Shown: positions 13,401 through 23,120 of the stretch, in pieces
How positions within the stretch are numbered: the stretch's first letter is position 1
How the letters are laid out: every line of letters begins with the position of its first letter
Source: Dreissena polymorpha
Taxonomy: Eukaryota; Mollusca; Bivalvia; Myida; Dreissenidae
Direction of reading: 5' to 3'
Assembly (NCBI RefSeq): GCF_020536995.1
Contig: NC_068358.1
Span: 744,001-808,000, forward strand
Length of the DNA: 64,000 nt
Program-made: the position numbers and the translations under genes
Notes under the pieces: generated by a model
The model's database searches: none
What the model saw: only the letters and a program-made list of their open reading frames with translations
Told to the model about the DNA's origin: nothing

Positions 13401-16400
13401 GTAGAAAATAATATCCCAAGCAGTGCCGAATTAATCAACGCGGGGCCCATAGGCAGTGCAACTTTTGGGGCCCAATCACCCAGAAACCCTAGTCGGCCTA
13501 TTGGCTAAGTGAACGTCACTGCTTTTATATTCTACTCCAGCTTAAGCCCCCTAATAAACATCTTGAAAACCAAATAACCATTAAAACGATAAGTTTTTTC
13601 AAATAATAAATAAGTATATCTCACTTGGTTAGACAATGACAAGTCTTTATCGGAACATAACATGGATATAAAATATATGGCTTTGCTGATTCCTAAGATT
13701 AGGCCAGGAAAGTAAATACAATCTTTCTTCACGGTCTCATGGGCCCCTAAAAGTCGCGGCGCCCATAGGCAGTTGCTAACTCTGTCTTATGGGTAATCCG
13801 GGACTGATTCCAAGGTCTAATTCGTATGTATTATTTGGCATTTCCGCTTTATCGGGTCCTTCTTCTAGCGTGTAGTTCTTATTTGGAATATGTACATGTA
13901 TACCATAATGGAGGGTGTTGCATTTCGCGGTATTGAGCTTTTACCATGTATCACTTAACTAGGACAGTCCATAAGTATTTCCGTGGATGTGTTCATTGTC
14001 CAAAGGTACTTCAGCTAAGCTGAATAACTTTGTGTGATTAGCAAACAGGCGGATAGGGCTTGTGATCATGTCGTCAAAATTAATTGATATATATCTAAAA
14101 GTGTTGGCCAGAGTACACTGCCTTGAGGTAAGTCACTGGTAACTTTGCCTCATTTCGACATCTCCCTTTTCACAACAACTCGCTGCTTTCTATTAAAAAA
14201 TGCCAGCTTAGCAATTTACAATCCGTACCATATGATACAAGCTTCTTAATCAATCTAGCATGGGACACGGTTTCGAATTCTTCTCTTAAGTCAAAATATA
14301 TGCAATAAAACCTTTTTCCATCATCTCCCCATTTATTCCAAATCTAAATAACTTCAAGCAATTGCACTTCGACGAATAAATCGAAAACCACAGTGAATTA
14401 AAAAAAAAACAACAAAAAATTAATATGCATCAATCATATTTCTAACCAAGTTTAATCTTATTAGTTTTTCCATCATTAAGCACGCAATACAAAATCAAAC
14501 TTATAAGACGATAATGTGCAGCTTCTTCGCTTGATCCATTTCAATCAAAGCCTTAACATGTGCAGTTTTCCAATGATCGACAACTTCACCATCGGCTCTG
14601 AAGTCTTCCCTAATTTTTCAATTATTTTAAGCATGAAATCTGCTCTTCACCAATATTCAGATCATTAATCGTCTGTATATTGAACCTGTTACTTATTATT
14701 GGCACATTTTCAACATGTTCTTGCACACACGCGCTGGAAGACAATATTTAACACCTCCGACGTTTCACAGTGATCTTTTGCTGCTAATGAATTATTAGTT
14801 GTTTTCGATTTCGCATCAACTATCCTTTTTTAAATTTGCACAATTTGAAGACTTTTTGATTATTTTCTTCTGCTATTTTAATCATCAAAACCAGCACGTG
14901 CTTTTCTACATTCTTGACTAGCAGCGGTTCTATCTCAAGTGTAGAGTTGAACATGAGTACGTTCTTTTGTTTTCATATACTTTGCCCAGAACGGTGTTTC
15001 TTTTTGATAGCTGTAAATGCATCTTTGTTATCCACATATATATGCTCTTTTTAGATGTATTTTATTTTATTTTTTCAATGCATGCAGATATGTAGTTTGT
15101 CCTTTTAATAAATCATTTGTCATTCAAAGATTTTTCAAAAGAAATCATTCTCCCAATTGACACTGGCGAGCTCTGTGGTGATCAAATCGTACTCTCCCCA
15201 ATCGCATAAGAAGTAGTTTTCTTTTGCCTGGGAATATACTCAAGAATTTCCGTCGATATTGAACAATATAAAAAAGGTAACTTTTACTTAAAAAAAATAG
15301 TCCTGCAATTTATTAACTAATAGCTTGTCAGTTGAAAACACCAATTTAACCAAACTCGGTTTTTGAGAGTTTATATATATTGTGTAAAAGTTTTGATACA
15401 AGAAACTGTGTATGTCAATAAATCATGACTACCTCAGATCTCAGGCGCTGAAGACGTCAAATGATCTCAATTTATATATCTGTAATTGAAGTTACCCAAT
15501 ATACTCTTCTTAAGATGTTTTTTTGGCCTATTGCTATCATAAATTCATTTGAGTGTATTGTTTTTGCTTTGTAAGAATGTGATGCCCTTTACACTAGACC
15601 AATCAAATTGTGTCATTGTCGTATCATACTACACATCCACAGTTTTCATAAGGAACAAAAGTGTTCAGATTGCTCTTAAATAAAATTGCACTTCTTTTTT
15701 AAATATCACAATATATCGGATTGACAAATTGCTGAAAACCCTCCAATAAGTTACTCGAAATCAACTCTGTCACCCGTCTTGTGAATACTTCAATTATTTT
15801 TAGTATGTCCGTCTGGTGAATGTAAACTAAATCTTCAAATTGTGCCCATTTATTGCCACTACCGTCAGCATTTGTGATAAGGCATGTAAGACTTTCATGC
15901 TTTTTAATACAAAAGCTATCGTTGTTGTGACATCAGTATTGCTGTTTCCATATATTTCAGTGTTATTTGTAAGAAAGTTTAAGCAAGTACCTCTTCGATT
16001 TATTTCGGTGTAACTTGAAATGAATGCTTGAATCACTAGATACCGGTACATCTGAAGTACCGCCATCACATTAAACTATTGTCTCTGTGGAATTATCACT
16101 GCCATTAGATACATTTACAATAGCCGCATTATACAGGTAAAGGAAGAACTAAAGGAAGCGCACCCCTAATGATTTCCCGCGATTTCTTCGAAGGTTGAAG
16201 AGCCTAATATTAGGTGCCGTAGCCTAGTGGTTAAGGCGATAGACTAGAAATCTTTTGGGATATTCCCGCACAGGTTCGAATCCTGCCGACGACGTATACT
16301 TTTTTGCGACGCGTTTTTTTTATTTTCTAACGTAATTTGATTGAATATGGCATATAAACTATGTTTATTGTTAAATATGTTGCAATTTTTATGCACATTC

Positions 16401-19400
16401 TTCAATTTTTTTAAATAAAAACAACGTTATGGCTAAATGGGGTGATTTACTGCTGAAAATACGAACCATGCATGTTGCATTTTTATTTTTATTTCAAAAA
16501 GTAAACGTTAAATCTGTCTATTTCTTGGTATTTTTGCTGTATATAGTGTATCTATAAAAACTAAGTTCAAAATATTACTTAAATGATTCTATTTTGAATT
16601 GTATGACACTTTGTTTTTAACCAACCCAATTTCTACATGCCTGTAACCTCTTACATTTCATGGCGCTCTTCCATAGATAACAAGTTATAAAAAATAAATG
16701 TCTGTAAAATAAAACTTTTTTCATTTTGTTTAAACTTTAAACACCTTTACTGCATATGTACACACCAACTGCATGCCTATATTTTGAAATCTGGTGGAAT
16801 TATGGAACTTTCATATACCCCAGGGGTGCACATAAACTGGACAAAAGCGAGTGTGGGGGTGGTTTTGAAATAAATCGGTATATTTCTTTTTAAAGCATGG
16901 AAAGACTACCTAAAAATTTGCATGTAGTTCAGTGAAATGATGCTGATTAAGAAAATAATAGATTATATTACATTTGGATAGGTGCCCATTACGGGTGCGC
17001 TACCTTAAATAAAGAACTGCTGTTAATTAAACGAATAGTTTTTACATCTAATTAATTGTAAACATTATAATAAGCTAAACTTAATGAGCTGTTAACGGTT
17101 TCTTTACTGTTATCTAACGTCCGCCTCCAAGGGAGTCGTGTCTCGGGCCATGTCTGTTCCCTCTTCCCGACCCCTTGCTCAAATGGGTCCTTGACCGTTT
17201 GCAACTTTATTAGAGCTGCTTTCATCGTTTGATTACTGACTAGGATTTATATTAGTATAATAAATTTTGGGCGACTGGCAAGGGCTTACGTTATTTCTAG
17301 GTCTCCATCGTATGCTTCGAGCATATTGTCTCTTGTTGGAGAATTTATTTTGGGAGTTACAGGCTGTTGAGAGCAGATTTGAGTTATAGTTTGGGTTTAA
17401 AGTATAGTTCGTCCTTTAGTTTCTTAAAGTCAAATGTTTGTTAAAACACACGGCGTTTAGTAACCTCTTCTTTCATTTAGATTTTTAAACAGTCTCTGCC
17501 TAATGTATAGTCAGGCGTAACCTGAATTTATCTTTAAGCACTGGGTTGCTTCTAAGGATTGTCCATCCTTCTTTCTTCCAAAAAAACTCTCATTGGCCGT
17601 AGTCTTGTGCTTCTTTTTTCACCAAGTCTAATTGTTTCTGTTGGTGAATCATTTCTTTTCACTGAGCCACATAGCTCATATACCACTACAGATTTTCCAT
17701 CCTCAGAGGATTCCTCATTTGATTCTGACAAGGTGTAAATGATAGATCACATTAGTCTTGTTTTTGTACGTTCTTTCATGTCTAAATTGCTTGGTCTTAT
17801 TCAATTTTTTAGTGTTACTCTAAACTTGCAAACATTTTGATTAACTGACTTTCTATTTGTCGTCATTCTCTCAATCATTTTATTTTGTGATTTTCATTTC
17901 GGCCTAGCTATTTTTCCAAGCATTTCACCTTAAATGGCCTTAACCTAACGCCAGCAGACCCGAATAAATACACTCCATTTATTCCATTGGCTGATTTGAG
18001 CATAATTTCCCGGAACATTGGCAACATCGCCGCGTTTTTGTAGTATAGAATGAAACACTGATCAATGTGGAGAAATGCAGACTTCACCTGCATGTTCATT
18101 TTTGCCCAATTACACTTACGCATTACCGGAAAAATCAATCCCAAGACTTTCAGGGTCAGTGTTGGGTCAGTATATCGTCAGGAGAAGACGAAATATACTA
18201 TTAAAAAACGCCTTATGTTAATAACACAGTATTGCTTATCATATAACATGAATTCTATGGAAAGAAATTAATGAAAACCTATCGGTTATTGCCATTTATC
18301 TTGCATTGTGATACACCGAAATTGTATAGCGTTCATGATAGAAGAGAAAACGGTACATTATCTAGCCACACATTTATGACGTGCGCGGCCAGTCTGTAAT
18401 TTTCAAATAACATGGGCGCTGATATATCGCTTGTAAAATAACATTTTTTATATTAGTTATTCACGCGCCTTTGCATCACAGTAAACCGGAACAGGAACTT
18501 TGCTAGACCTATAAAATAAACAATAAAATGTCTGCATTGTAGCTATGAAAAGACTAAATATATTAGGAATTGATAAAGAATCAACGTTAAACACATTGAA
18601 AATAATTACATAAACATACATACACATTTAAATCTATATCCATGCATCTCAAAGAAAGTGTAGCTTTTTAAAATTATATGTGTACCCATTAAACCATTTA
18701 TTACAGTTTATCTGGATCTTTTTAAACCACCATTCCCATTCCAGAAAAATAAATCCATTGAGTATTTAAACATCGGTTGGAACGGATTTGCTTTCGAGGG
18801 CAGCGTTGCCCTTTCCGACGTGTTACTTCACAACACGACGTTGGAGAAGCTCGATGTCTCGTGCAATCGAATCCACCCACCGGCACTTCTCGAGTTCATG
18901 AAAGGTCTTCTAAAAAATAAGACACTGAAAGTGCTCATAGTGAGTTTTTATGACTGTATTTATAACATGAAAATCATAAATGAACTTGAAATATGAAGTT
19001 CCTAGTCAAGTAATTTAGGAAGACATTTTAAAGTATTTCACCGATTCTCCGTCAATATTTCATCTATTAGCATTGAATAGAAGTTTGTAGTCTGCGTATC
19101 CGCATTCTCCATTTATAATTTCAAAATATTTTTTAGACTCTATATTCAAATAAAGTGCGTTTTATAGAGAATAGTCATTTTCGACATGTTTGGGGAAAGT
19201 AATTACTAGGTCGTATAAAATACATTTATTATATAGTAAATCAGACAATGTTAAAGCCTGTTTTCCTCATAGTTAATAGTCACTTTTAAAATTAATTATG
19301 ATCCAAAGACAATGCTTTCATATGTGTCAGTTGGACCGGAACCCCATCACGCCGTCGTTCGCTACTGTGCTGTTAGAAGGGATACAGAAGAACTCCTGCA

Positions 19401-22400
19401 TGGCACTGGAGCAACTAAGCATGCAGGTACGGTATTCGGTCATTTGGATCCGTTCTCGTCAAGTTCAATTCACGTGTTCTAGTCAAAGTTCTGAAAGTGT
19501 ACATCCCACGGTTCCGTGGTTCATGTATTGCACTCTTACAGGTTACGTGTCTTATCGTACAGATTGAAGCAGACGAACCGTTAAGAAAATGTCAAATTTG
19601 TATGAAAAGTTATTGCTCAAAGTTTGCATAGTGGTTTCTTCAGTTTTTATCGTCACATAATTCATACTGTCTATTTCAGTATGAATCACTTGTAACATAA
19701 CTCAACTCAAATTTTTTTAATACAAAATTATTGCGTTGGTTTTCCAACAATGTATACCTCGACAAAATCAGTTTGATACTTGTAAACTATATTAGACATT
19801 TGAATGTCCTACATAATCATTTCCGAGTTGCCTCGTGCATATTTTTCACGAGATAAATATCAAAATATAAGTAAGTAAGCTGAGTATTCTCCCATAAACG
19901 TCTGTTTACAGTGGTAAATTTTATCAAGCTATGGACCGTATTTTTGTCTGTTCGCAGTGTATTGTGGTGGACAAGGCTTTCCAGGGAGTGCTGGATGCAG
20001 TGCGCCAGGAACGCAATTTCCACGTGGTGTATGAAACGTCACTTCCGGTCTCATGCAGAAATAGGAATGACATGCTTAAAGAGGTCAGAAATGCAATCAC
20101 GTGTTAACCTTTATCAAGGTATTTCATTCAAACAACAATGACTCTTACGGCATATATGTTCACAAGACCAAAGTGCGCAATACCAGGGAGTCAAATGACC
20201 CTTTGCTTGAAATGTTCAGGGGTCAAATGAATTTTTCAGGGGTTAAAAAACTGCGTCAATACCAATGTAAGGAGAGAAACTTTATAAGAAAAGTTTATCG
20301 CTTTTCTTTTTTTTTCTAAAAATGATAGTATTGTACATGGTTGATGTACACTGTATTTGCCAAAAGAAATACATCCGTTTATTCATCGTGGTAAATCCGA
20401 AAGTAGTGCCTTTGTCTAAGGAGTTCCTTTCCTATGCAGGTTTTAAAGCCATTTATCAATCGCATACATGCCTTTAGTGATATTTCTTGTATCCCACGTG
20501 TGTCTGTGTACGTTTGGTGCATGGATTGTGTTAAAAGATTAACGTTTCGGGTGTGTATATAGAAGATTTGTGCTTTTGTCGAAATGCCACTGCAGGAGCC
20601 CTGTTTTCTGATGGTGTCTGCATTGAGCGATTGAATTTTATTAAAAGTTGCATGGCATTTTGTTTTATTACCATGCCGAAAAAAGACATATCGCGAACAC
20701 ACACACAAGAAAATGACTTCAAAGTTGGCCGTTCCATAATGGGAATTCGATTTAGTCTTAACTTGCCGTGACCCTTTTTCTTAATTCATCAATGCCCGTA
20801 TGTTTGCAGATTGAGATGCACCGTAGTTGCATTATTGAGACCTTTTCTGGTTTAATGAATACATGGCTTTTCGCAGATCGAGTTACGCAGTACTTACAAC
20901 ATCGAACCTCTGCGCCTGTTATACCTATTAAAGGAGCGGAATCGCGCGCAGGACTTTTTCCACAAGATCAACAAGGATCACAACGAGGGACTCACTCCAG
21001 ACGAGGTTGCGTTGCTCTTCAAGGTCAGTATTTAAACATGTATTATTTTATTGTCAGGTCTATTATATACGTATTAGTAAATATCGAAAACGTACAGTAG
21101 CTAAAAGTTTACGTTTTAGACTAGAATTGATTGGACCTTAACAGGAATCCGGCATACCGGTGGCTCGTTTCGCCGTGGACAGGATTATGGAATTCATGGA
21201 CGTAGACAAAGACGGCAAGATAGACCTCGGGTATGTGACATTTTACAATACCAGCGATTTGGTTGCCTGTGGTCAGTATGTTGAGTTATTCTCGTTGGTA
21301 ATAAATGGGTCTACTGAGTTTGCAGACATAAGTAAGGCATAATTGGCTTTAAAATACATGTATGTTAATAAGTTGTATACTTGTGTGATTCAATTCTTAT
21401 TTAATTATATAAAAACCTTTATAAGTAGATAATCCATTTCCTTGTATTGAAGCGAGTTTTTGATCGGCGACAAGAAGATCAAGAAACTCTCGCGAGATCT
21501 TGCCCGCAAGTCGATAGAGGACGAGACACATTACAGTCGATATTCTAGAACCTTCCGACAGGCACACATTCAGCAATTAACGTCCAGATTGAAAGTAAAA
21601 TACGGGTTTTATTATCAAATGTACATATAATATAACGTGAGGTTGGGGTTCAGATCGAAGTGTATTAAAGTTTAAGGTACATGACGCAAGATTGTCGAAC
21701 ATCATGTGGTGTTATATGCGGATATGCTTGATGTAATTTCAGGTAACACACTTTTTGCCCCAATATTGAATTGGAACTAAATACATATGAACTATGTATA
21801 TCATGAAATATCTAAATAAACTAGTTCAAATCTATGAGTAACGGACAAAGTATTATTTATTAGGTTTACATTGCATTGTTCTTATTGAGATCGCCCTTTG
21901 CGACCAACAATTCTTAAAAGGGCCTTTTTACACAGTTTGGCATGTATTGAAGTTTGTCATTAAATGTTTTATATTGATAAATGTAAACATTGGATCTAAA
22001 AAGCTACAGTTAAAAAAACAAGAATAAACATTAAAGAAAGAAAAAAAGGAACACTCAGCTGGGCTCGAACCACTAACCCCTGGAGTAAAAGTCTATCGCT
22101 TAGACCACACGGCCATCCGTGCGCTCACAATAAATGATGTATTTTATTCATTATATAAGAAATCCTCGTAGTATCACAAAATATAACGCAACTCTCCAAA
22201 TTATTCAATCGTTTCGCCTGCAACGCTTTATAATGTTCAGGTTTTTAAATCGACACAAGATGCATATAGTATATATTTTATAGAATGGTAAATGTTCAGC
22301 ATTACTGTTTCCTAACAAATATCATAACTACAACGCAAAGTTTGCAAATCTAAAACATTTCTTTTGAATTGTGTCAATTTACCAAAACGTGAAAAGGCCC

Positions 22401-22822
22401 TTTAAAACTTTTTTATACGACTTTCATGCAAGACAAGTTTTAATACCTATGTCTTTACATTTACAGGATAAAAATTTTTTGTTGTATGGAGTATGCTCAT
22501 GGTAAAATATACGTTAACTATTTTATAATAATTTGTGTATTCGTATTTTCGTGATCGTTTTAATTAATACAAAGCACCTGCTGTATTCACAAAACTATAT
22601 TACATGGTTCATACCTTGTGAAATAACATCAGGCAAAATCCTCGATTTGAGTTCATTACATGTGCCATCAATAAAAGGTTTCAGTCATATCTGAATGATG
22701 ACTAATTTCAGTGTGTTTATATCATGTCGTTTCAGGTTGAAGAGTCCCAAAACTACCTGTCCCCAATAACGTCCTTGACCCCATCACCTGCCAGCAGTCG
22801 AAGGTCATCCTTCAACCCATAA
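7436..22822 (+). CDS. LRRC74A: LRRC74A-like leucine-rich repeat and EF-hand protein, 5' end missing, 8 exons seen
   Basis: Exons: 7436-7521, 18745-18939, 19331-19426, 19958-20083, 20877-21023, 21145-21230, 21453-21594 and 22736-22822 (stop TAA). Borders are AG/GT and phases agree throughout, giving about 320 aa. Exons 1-3 encode ribonuclease-inhibitor-type LRRs (LDLSWNHLRQRGAVGFAKGL, then LNIGWN, LDVSCNRI and LDRNPI). Exon 4 is the LRR cap. Exon 5 has a weak EF loop (NKDHNEGLTPDE). Exons 6-7 together form a canonical EF loop (DVDKDGKIDLGE) split by an intron. The last exon is a Ser/Pro-rich tail. LRRs followed by C-terminal EF-hands is the LRRC74A arrangement. Human LRRC74A is about 490 aa, so roughly 170 N-terminal residues are not seen. 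The first listed exon begins with two bases finishing a codon, so at least one exon precedes it. The molecular role of the family is poorly known. An ATTAAA near 22868 could serve as poly(A) signal. Confidence 0.85.
7691..8190 (+). mobile_element. TTAA-flanked inverted-repeat element carrying a tRNA-like module, copy 1
   Basis: TTAA at 7687-7690 and 8191-8194 flank a 500-bp unit. The left end (AGGGATCTTTTCAC, then GTTTTGG) is inverted at the right end (CCAAAATCTGTGAAAATG, then CCCCT), so it has terminal inverted repeats and a TTAA target site like a DNA transposon. At 7983-8060 it holds a tRNA-like sequence with an A box (TGGCCGAGCGGTC), a B box (GGTTCGAGTCC) and a T-run just after, resembling a decayed class II (Leu-like) tRNA. 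No coding capacity is seen. Two further copies lie at 21918-22401 and 60783-61280. Confidence 0.75.
8195..8626. other. Unassigned intron sequence
   Basis: Part of the 11.2 kb intron of the LRR gene. AT-rich, with no repeat unit or coding signal seen. Confidence 0.4.
8627..9170 (+). repeat. Tandem repeat, three units of about 171-184 bp
   Basis: A unit starting near ATGTTAAAGTTTTCGTACTA and running through CCCTTGACATATTGCTTTCA and AACAAGAGCAGACAACTCTA recurs at about 8627, 8798 and 8986. The first two are close copies and the third is more diverged. It resembles a dispersed repeat common in bivalve genomes. The ORF across the first unit is not a gene. Confidence 0.8.
9245..9610. repeat. C-rich low-complexity tandem block
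   Basis: About four imperfect units of 80-110 bp share CACCCCACATTATACCCCC and a TCTAATAAATTA-like segment, separated by C-runs and A/T-runs. Strongly strand-asymmetric (C on plus, G on minus). Confidence 0.75.
9611..10366. other. Unassigned intron sequence
   Basis: No exon, inverted repeat or tandem unit that I can support. Confidence 0.4.
10371..10793. mobile_element. TTAA-flanked MITE with 17-bp inverted ends
   Basis: TTAA at 10367-10370 and 10794-10797 flank a 423-bp unit. The left end AGTGATATTATGGGCAT is exactly inverted at the right end (ATGCCCATAATATCACT). It has no coding capacity and no tRNA-like boxes. Target site and structure fit a non-autonomous DNA transposon of a TTAA-targeting group such as piggyBac-like elements. 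Confidence 0.8.
10931..12834. mobile_element. 1.9 kb foldback-like palindrome built of tandem repeats
   Basis: The two halves are inverted copies. Outer ends match (CTGTCTCCTGTTGACTATTG at 10953 against its complement near 12810). Next inside is a ~21-bp repeat (GTATGCTGTGTGTTTGTCAT) on the left at about 11020-11430, with its complement on the right at about 12345-12760. Then come paired single-copy blocks (CCTGCGGGTTTA near 11440, complement near 12332). The centre is a CCGTCTGT-type pyrimidine tract at 11540-11980 facing a purine tract at 11981-12240. The right half is shorter, so the symmetry is imperfect. Long inverted arms made of short direct repeats are the hallmark of Foldback elements. 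Six-frame ORFs here arise from the repeats. Confidence 0.8.
12835..13430. other. Unassigned intron sequence
   Basis: AT-rich, no supported feature. Its last eight bases are the left target-site copy of the adjacent hAT-like element. Confidence 0.4.
13431..13806. mobile_element. hAT-like MITE with 8-bp target-site duplication
   Basis: The left end CAGTGCCGAATTA and the inverted right end CAGTCCCGGATTA agree at 11 of 13 bases and have the CAGNG form of many hAT ends. Flanks are ATCCCAAG (13423-13430) and ATTCCAAG (13807-13814), an 8-bp duplication with one change, the length hAT transposases make. Subterminal GCCCATAGGCAGT appears near both ends in direct orientation. At 376 bp with no transposase it is non-autonomous. 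Confidence 0.8.
13860..15260 (-). mobile_element. Decayed non-LTR retrotransposon (LINE), reverse transcriptase remnant
   Basis: Conceptual minus-strand peptides, in changing frames, match a LINE reverse transcriptase in order. About 15180-14900 gives the linker (CDWGEYDLITTELASVNWEN, then FWAKYMKTKERT). About 14590-14430 gives WKTAHVKA and MEKLIRLNLV. About 14310-14230 gives FDLREEFETVSHARLIKKL. About 14135-14090 gives PQGSVLWPTL. About 14045-14025 gives FANHTKL where active elements have FADDTKL, so both catalytic Asp residues are lost. Several stops and frame changes show it is long dead. Order and motifs fit a CR1/Jockey-like clade, but I cannot fix the clade. The endonuclease half may extend to about 16070. 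Confidence 0.75.
15261..16151. other. Intron DNA, possibly the worn 5' part of the LINE
   Basis: An 80-codon minus-strand ORF at 15827-16069 contains INRRGTCLNF, faintly like the RGGG-type segment of LINE endonucleases. The match is too weak to claim. Confidence 0.25.
16152..17006 (+). mobile_element. Second inverted-repeat element family carrying a tRNA-Ser-like module
   Basis: The left end AAGGAAGCGCACCCCTAATG is inverted at the right end (CATTACGGGTGCGCTACCTT) with three differences. The right flank is TTAA (17005-17008, overlapping the end) and the left is CTAA. It encloses the tRNA-Ser-like sequence at 16213-16294. No ORF of note. It has different ends and a different tRNA from the 7691-8190 family but the same architecture. 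Confidence 0.65.
16213..16294 (+). pseudogene. tRNA-Ser(AGA)-derived pseudogene or SINE head
   Basis: 82 nt with a D-arm AGCCTAGTGGTTAAGGC, an anticodon loop CTAGAAA (anticodon AGA) and a perfect T-arm CAGGTTCGAATCCTG, followed shortly by a T6 run. It reads closely as nuclear tRNA-Ser(AGA). The 5' acceptor strand (GGTGCCG) does not pair with the 3' strand, so it is not a working tRNA. The internal A and B boxes look usable by RNA polymerase III. Confidence 0.75.
17007..17559. other. Unassigned intron sequence
   Basis: A slightly GC-richer patch at 17110-17210 reads like worn coding DNA, but no frame is convincing. Confidence 0.35.
17560..18144 (-). pseudogene. Decayed coding sequence, family not recognised
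   Basis: Two minus-strand open stretches have protein-like composition. 18144-17908 is 78 codons (includes AMLPMFREIMLKSANGI and AGVRLRPFKVKCLEK). About 17745-17560 is an acidic then basic stretch (SESNEESSEDGK, then RSTRLRPMRVFLEERR). They are separated by stops. Composition suggests a mobile-element or repeat-borne gene, but I cannot name it. Confidence 0.35.
18145..18744. other. 3' part of the 11.2 kb LRR intron
   Basis: AT-rich, nothing further seen. It ends in the acceptor CATTCCAG at 18744. Confidence 0.4.
20380..20765 (+). repeat. Dispersed repeat, copy A (partner at 54670-55095)
   Basis: Lies in an intron of the LRR gene. Shares ordered blocks with 54670-55095: CGAAAGTAGTGCCT, then GAGTTCCTTT, GCTTTTGTCGAAAT, AAAGTTG and ATAATGGGA. 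Similarity is patchy, so the copies are old. Family unknown. Confidence 0.55.
21918..22401 (-). mobile_element. TTAA-flanked inverted-repeat element with tRNA-like module, copy 2
   Basis: Same family as 7691-8190 in reverse orientation, inside the LRR intron before the last exon. TTAA lies at 21914-21917 and 22402-22405. Ends read AAGGGCCTTTTTACAC and ACGTGAAAAGGCCCT. The tRNA-like part is at about 22049-22128 on the minus strand, with B box GGTTCGAGCCC and D-arm GGCCGTGTGGTC. Confidence 0.75.
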
Positions 22823-23120
22823 ATTTCACCGTCCCTTCAGGGCCAATAGCCTTTCCGACAATATGGCATTGATTAAATGTGACATGCTTTACTCTGTGTG
22901 TCAAAATTTCGCGATTCTTATCTGTCTATGTTAAATGGCGCTACGTTTTTTGAAAACACGTCAACATTGTATGATAAAATCAGCGAATTTGAGTGGAAGG
23001 ACTCACTTTTTAATTTCAAAGTATGTCATTCATTAAAGAGAACGAAATAGAAGAAGAAATAGAAGACAGCAATAATCGGATGTTATGCCACTGCACTTGA
23101 CCAAATACTTCTCTATATAA
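22823..23120. other. Convergent gap between the LRR gene and a Mab-21 pseudogene
   Basis: Holds the 3' UTR of the plus-strand LRR gene, with an ATTAAA near 22868 as candidate poly(A) signal. No separate feature. Confidence 0.4.

Noticed and set aside
16213-16294. Functional tRNA-Ser gene
   Set aside because: The acceptor strands do not pair and the sequence lies within a mobile element. Kept as a pseudogene.
19298-19567. 89-codon ORF as a separate gene
   Set aside because: It is exon 3 of the LRRC74A-like gene read through both introns.
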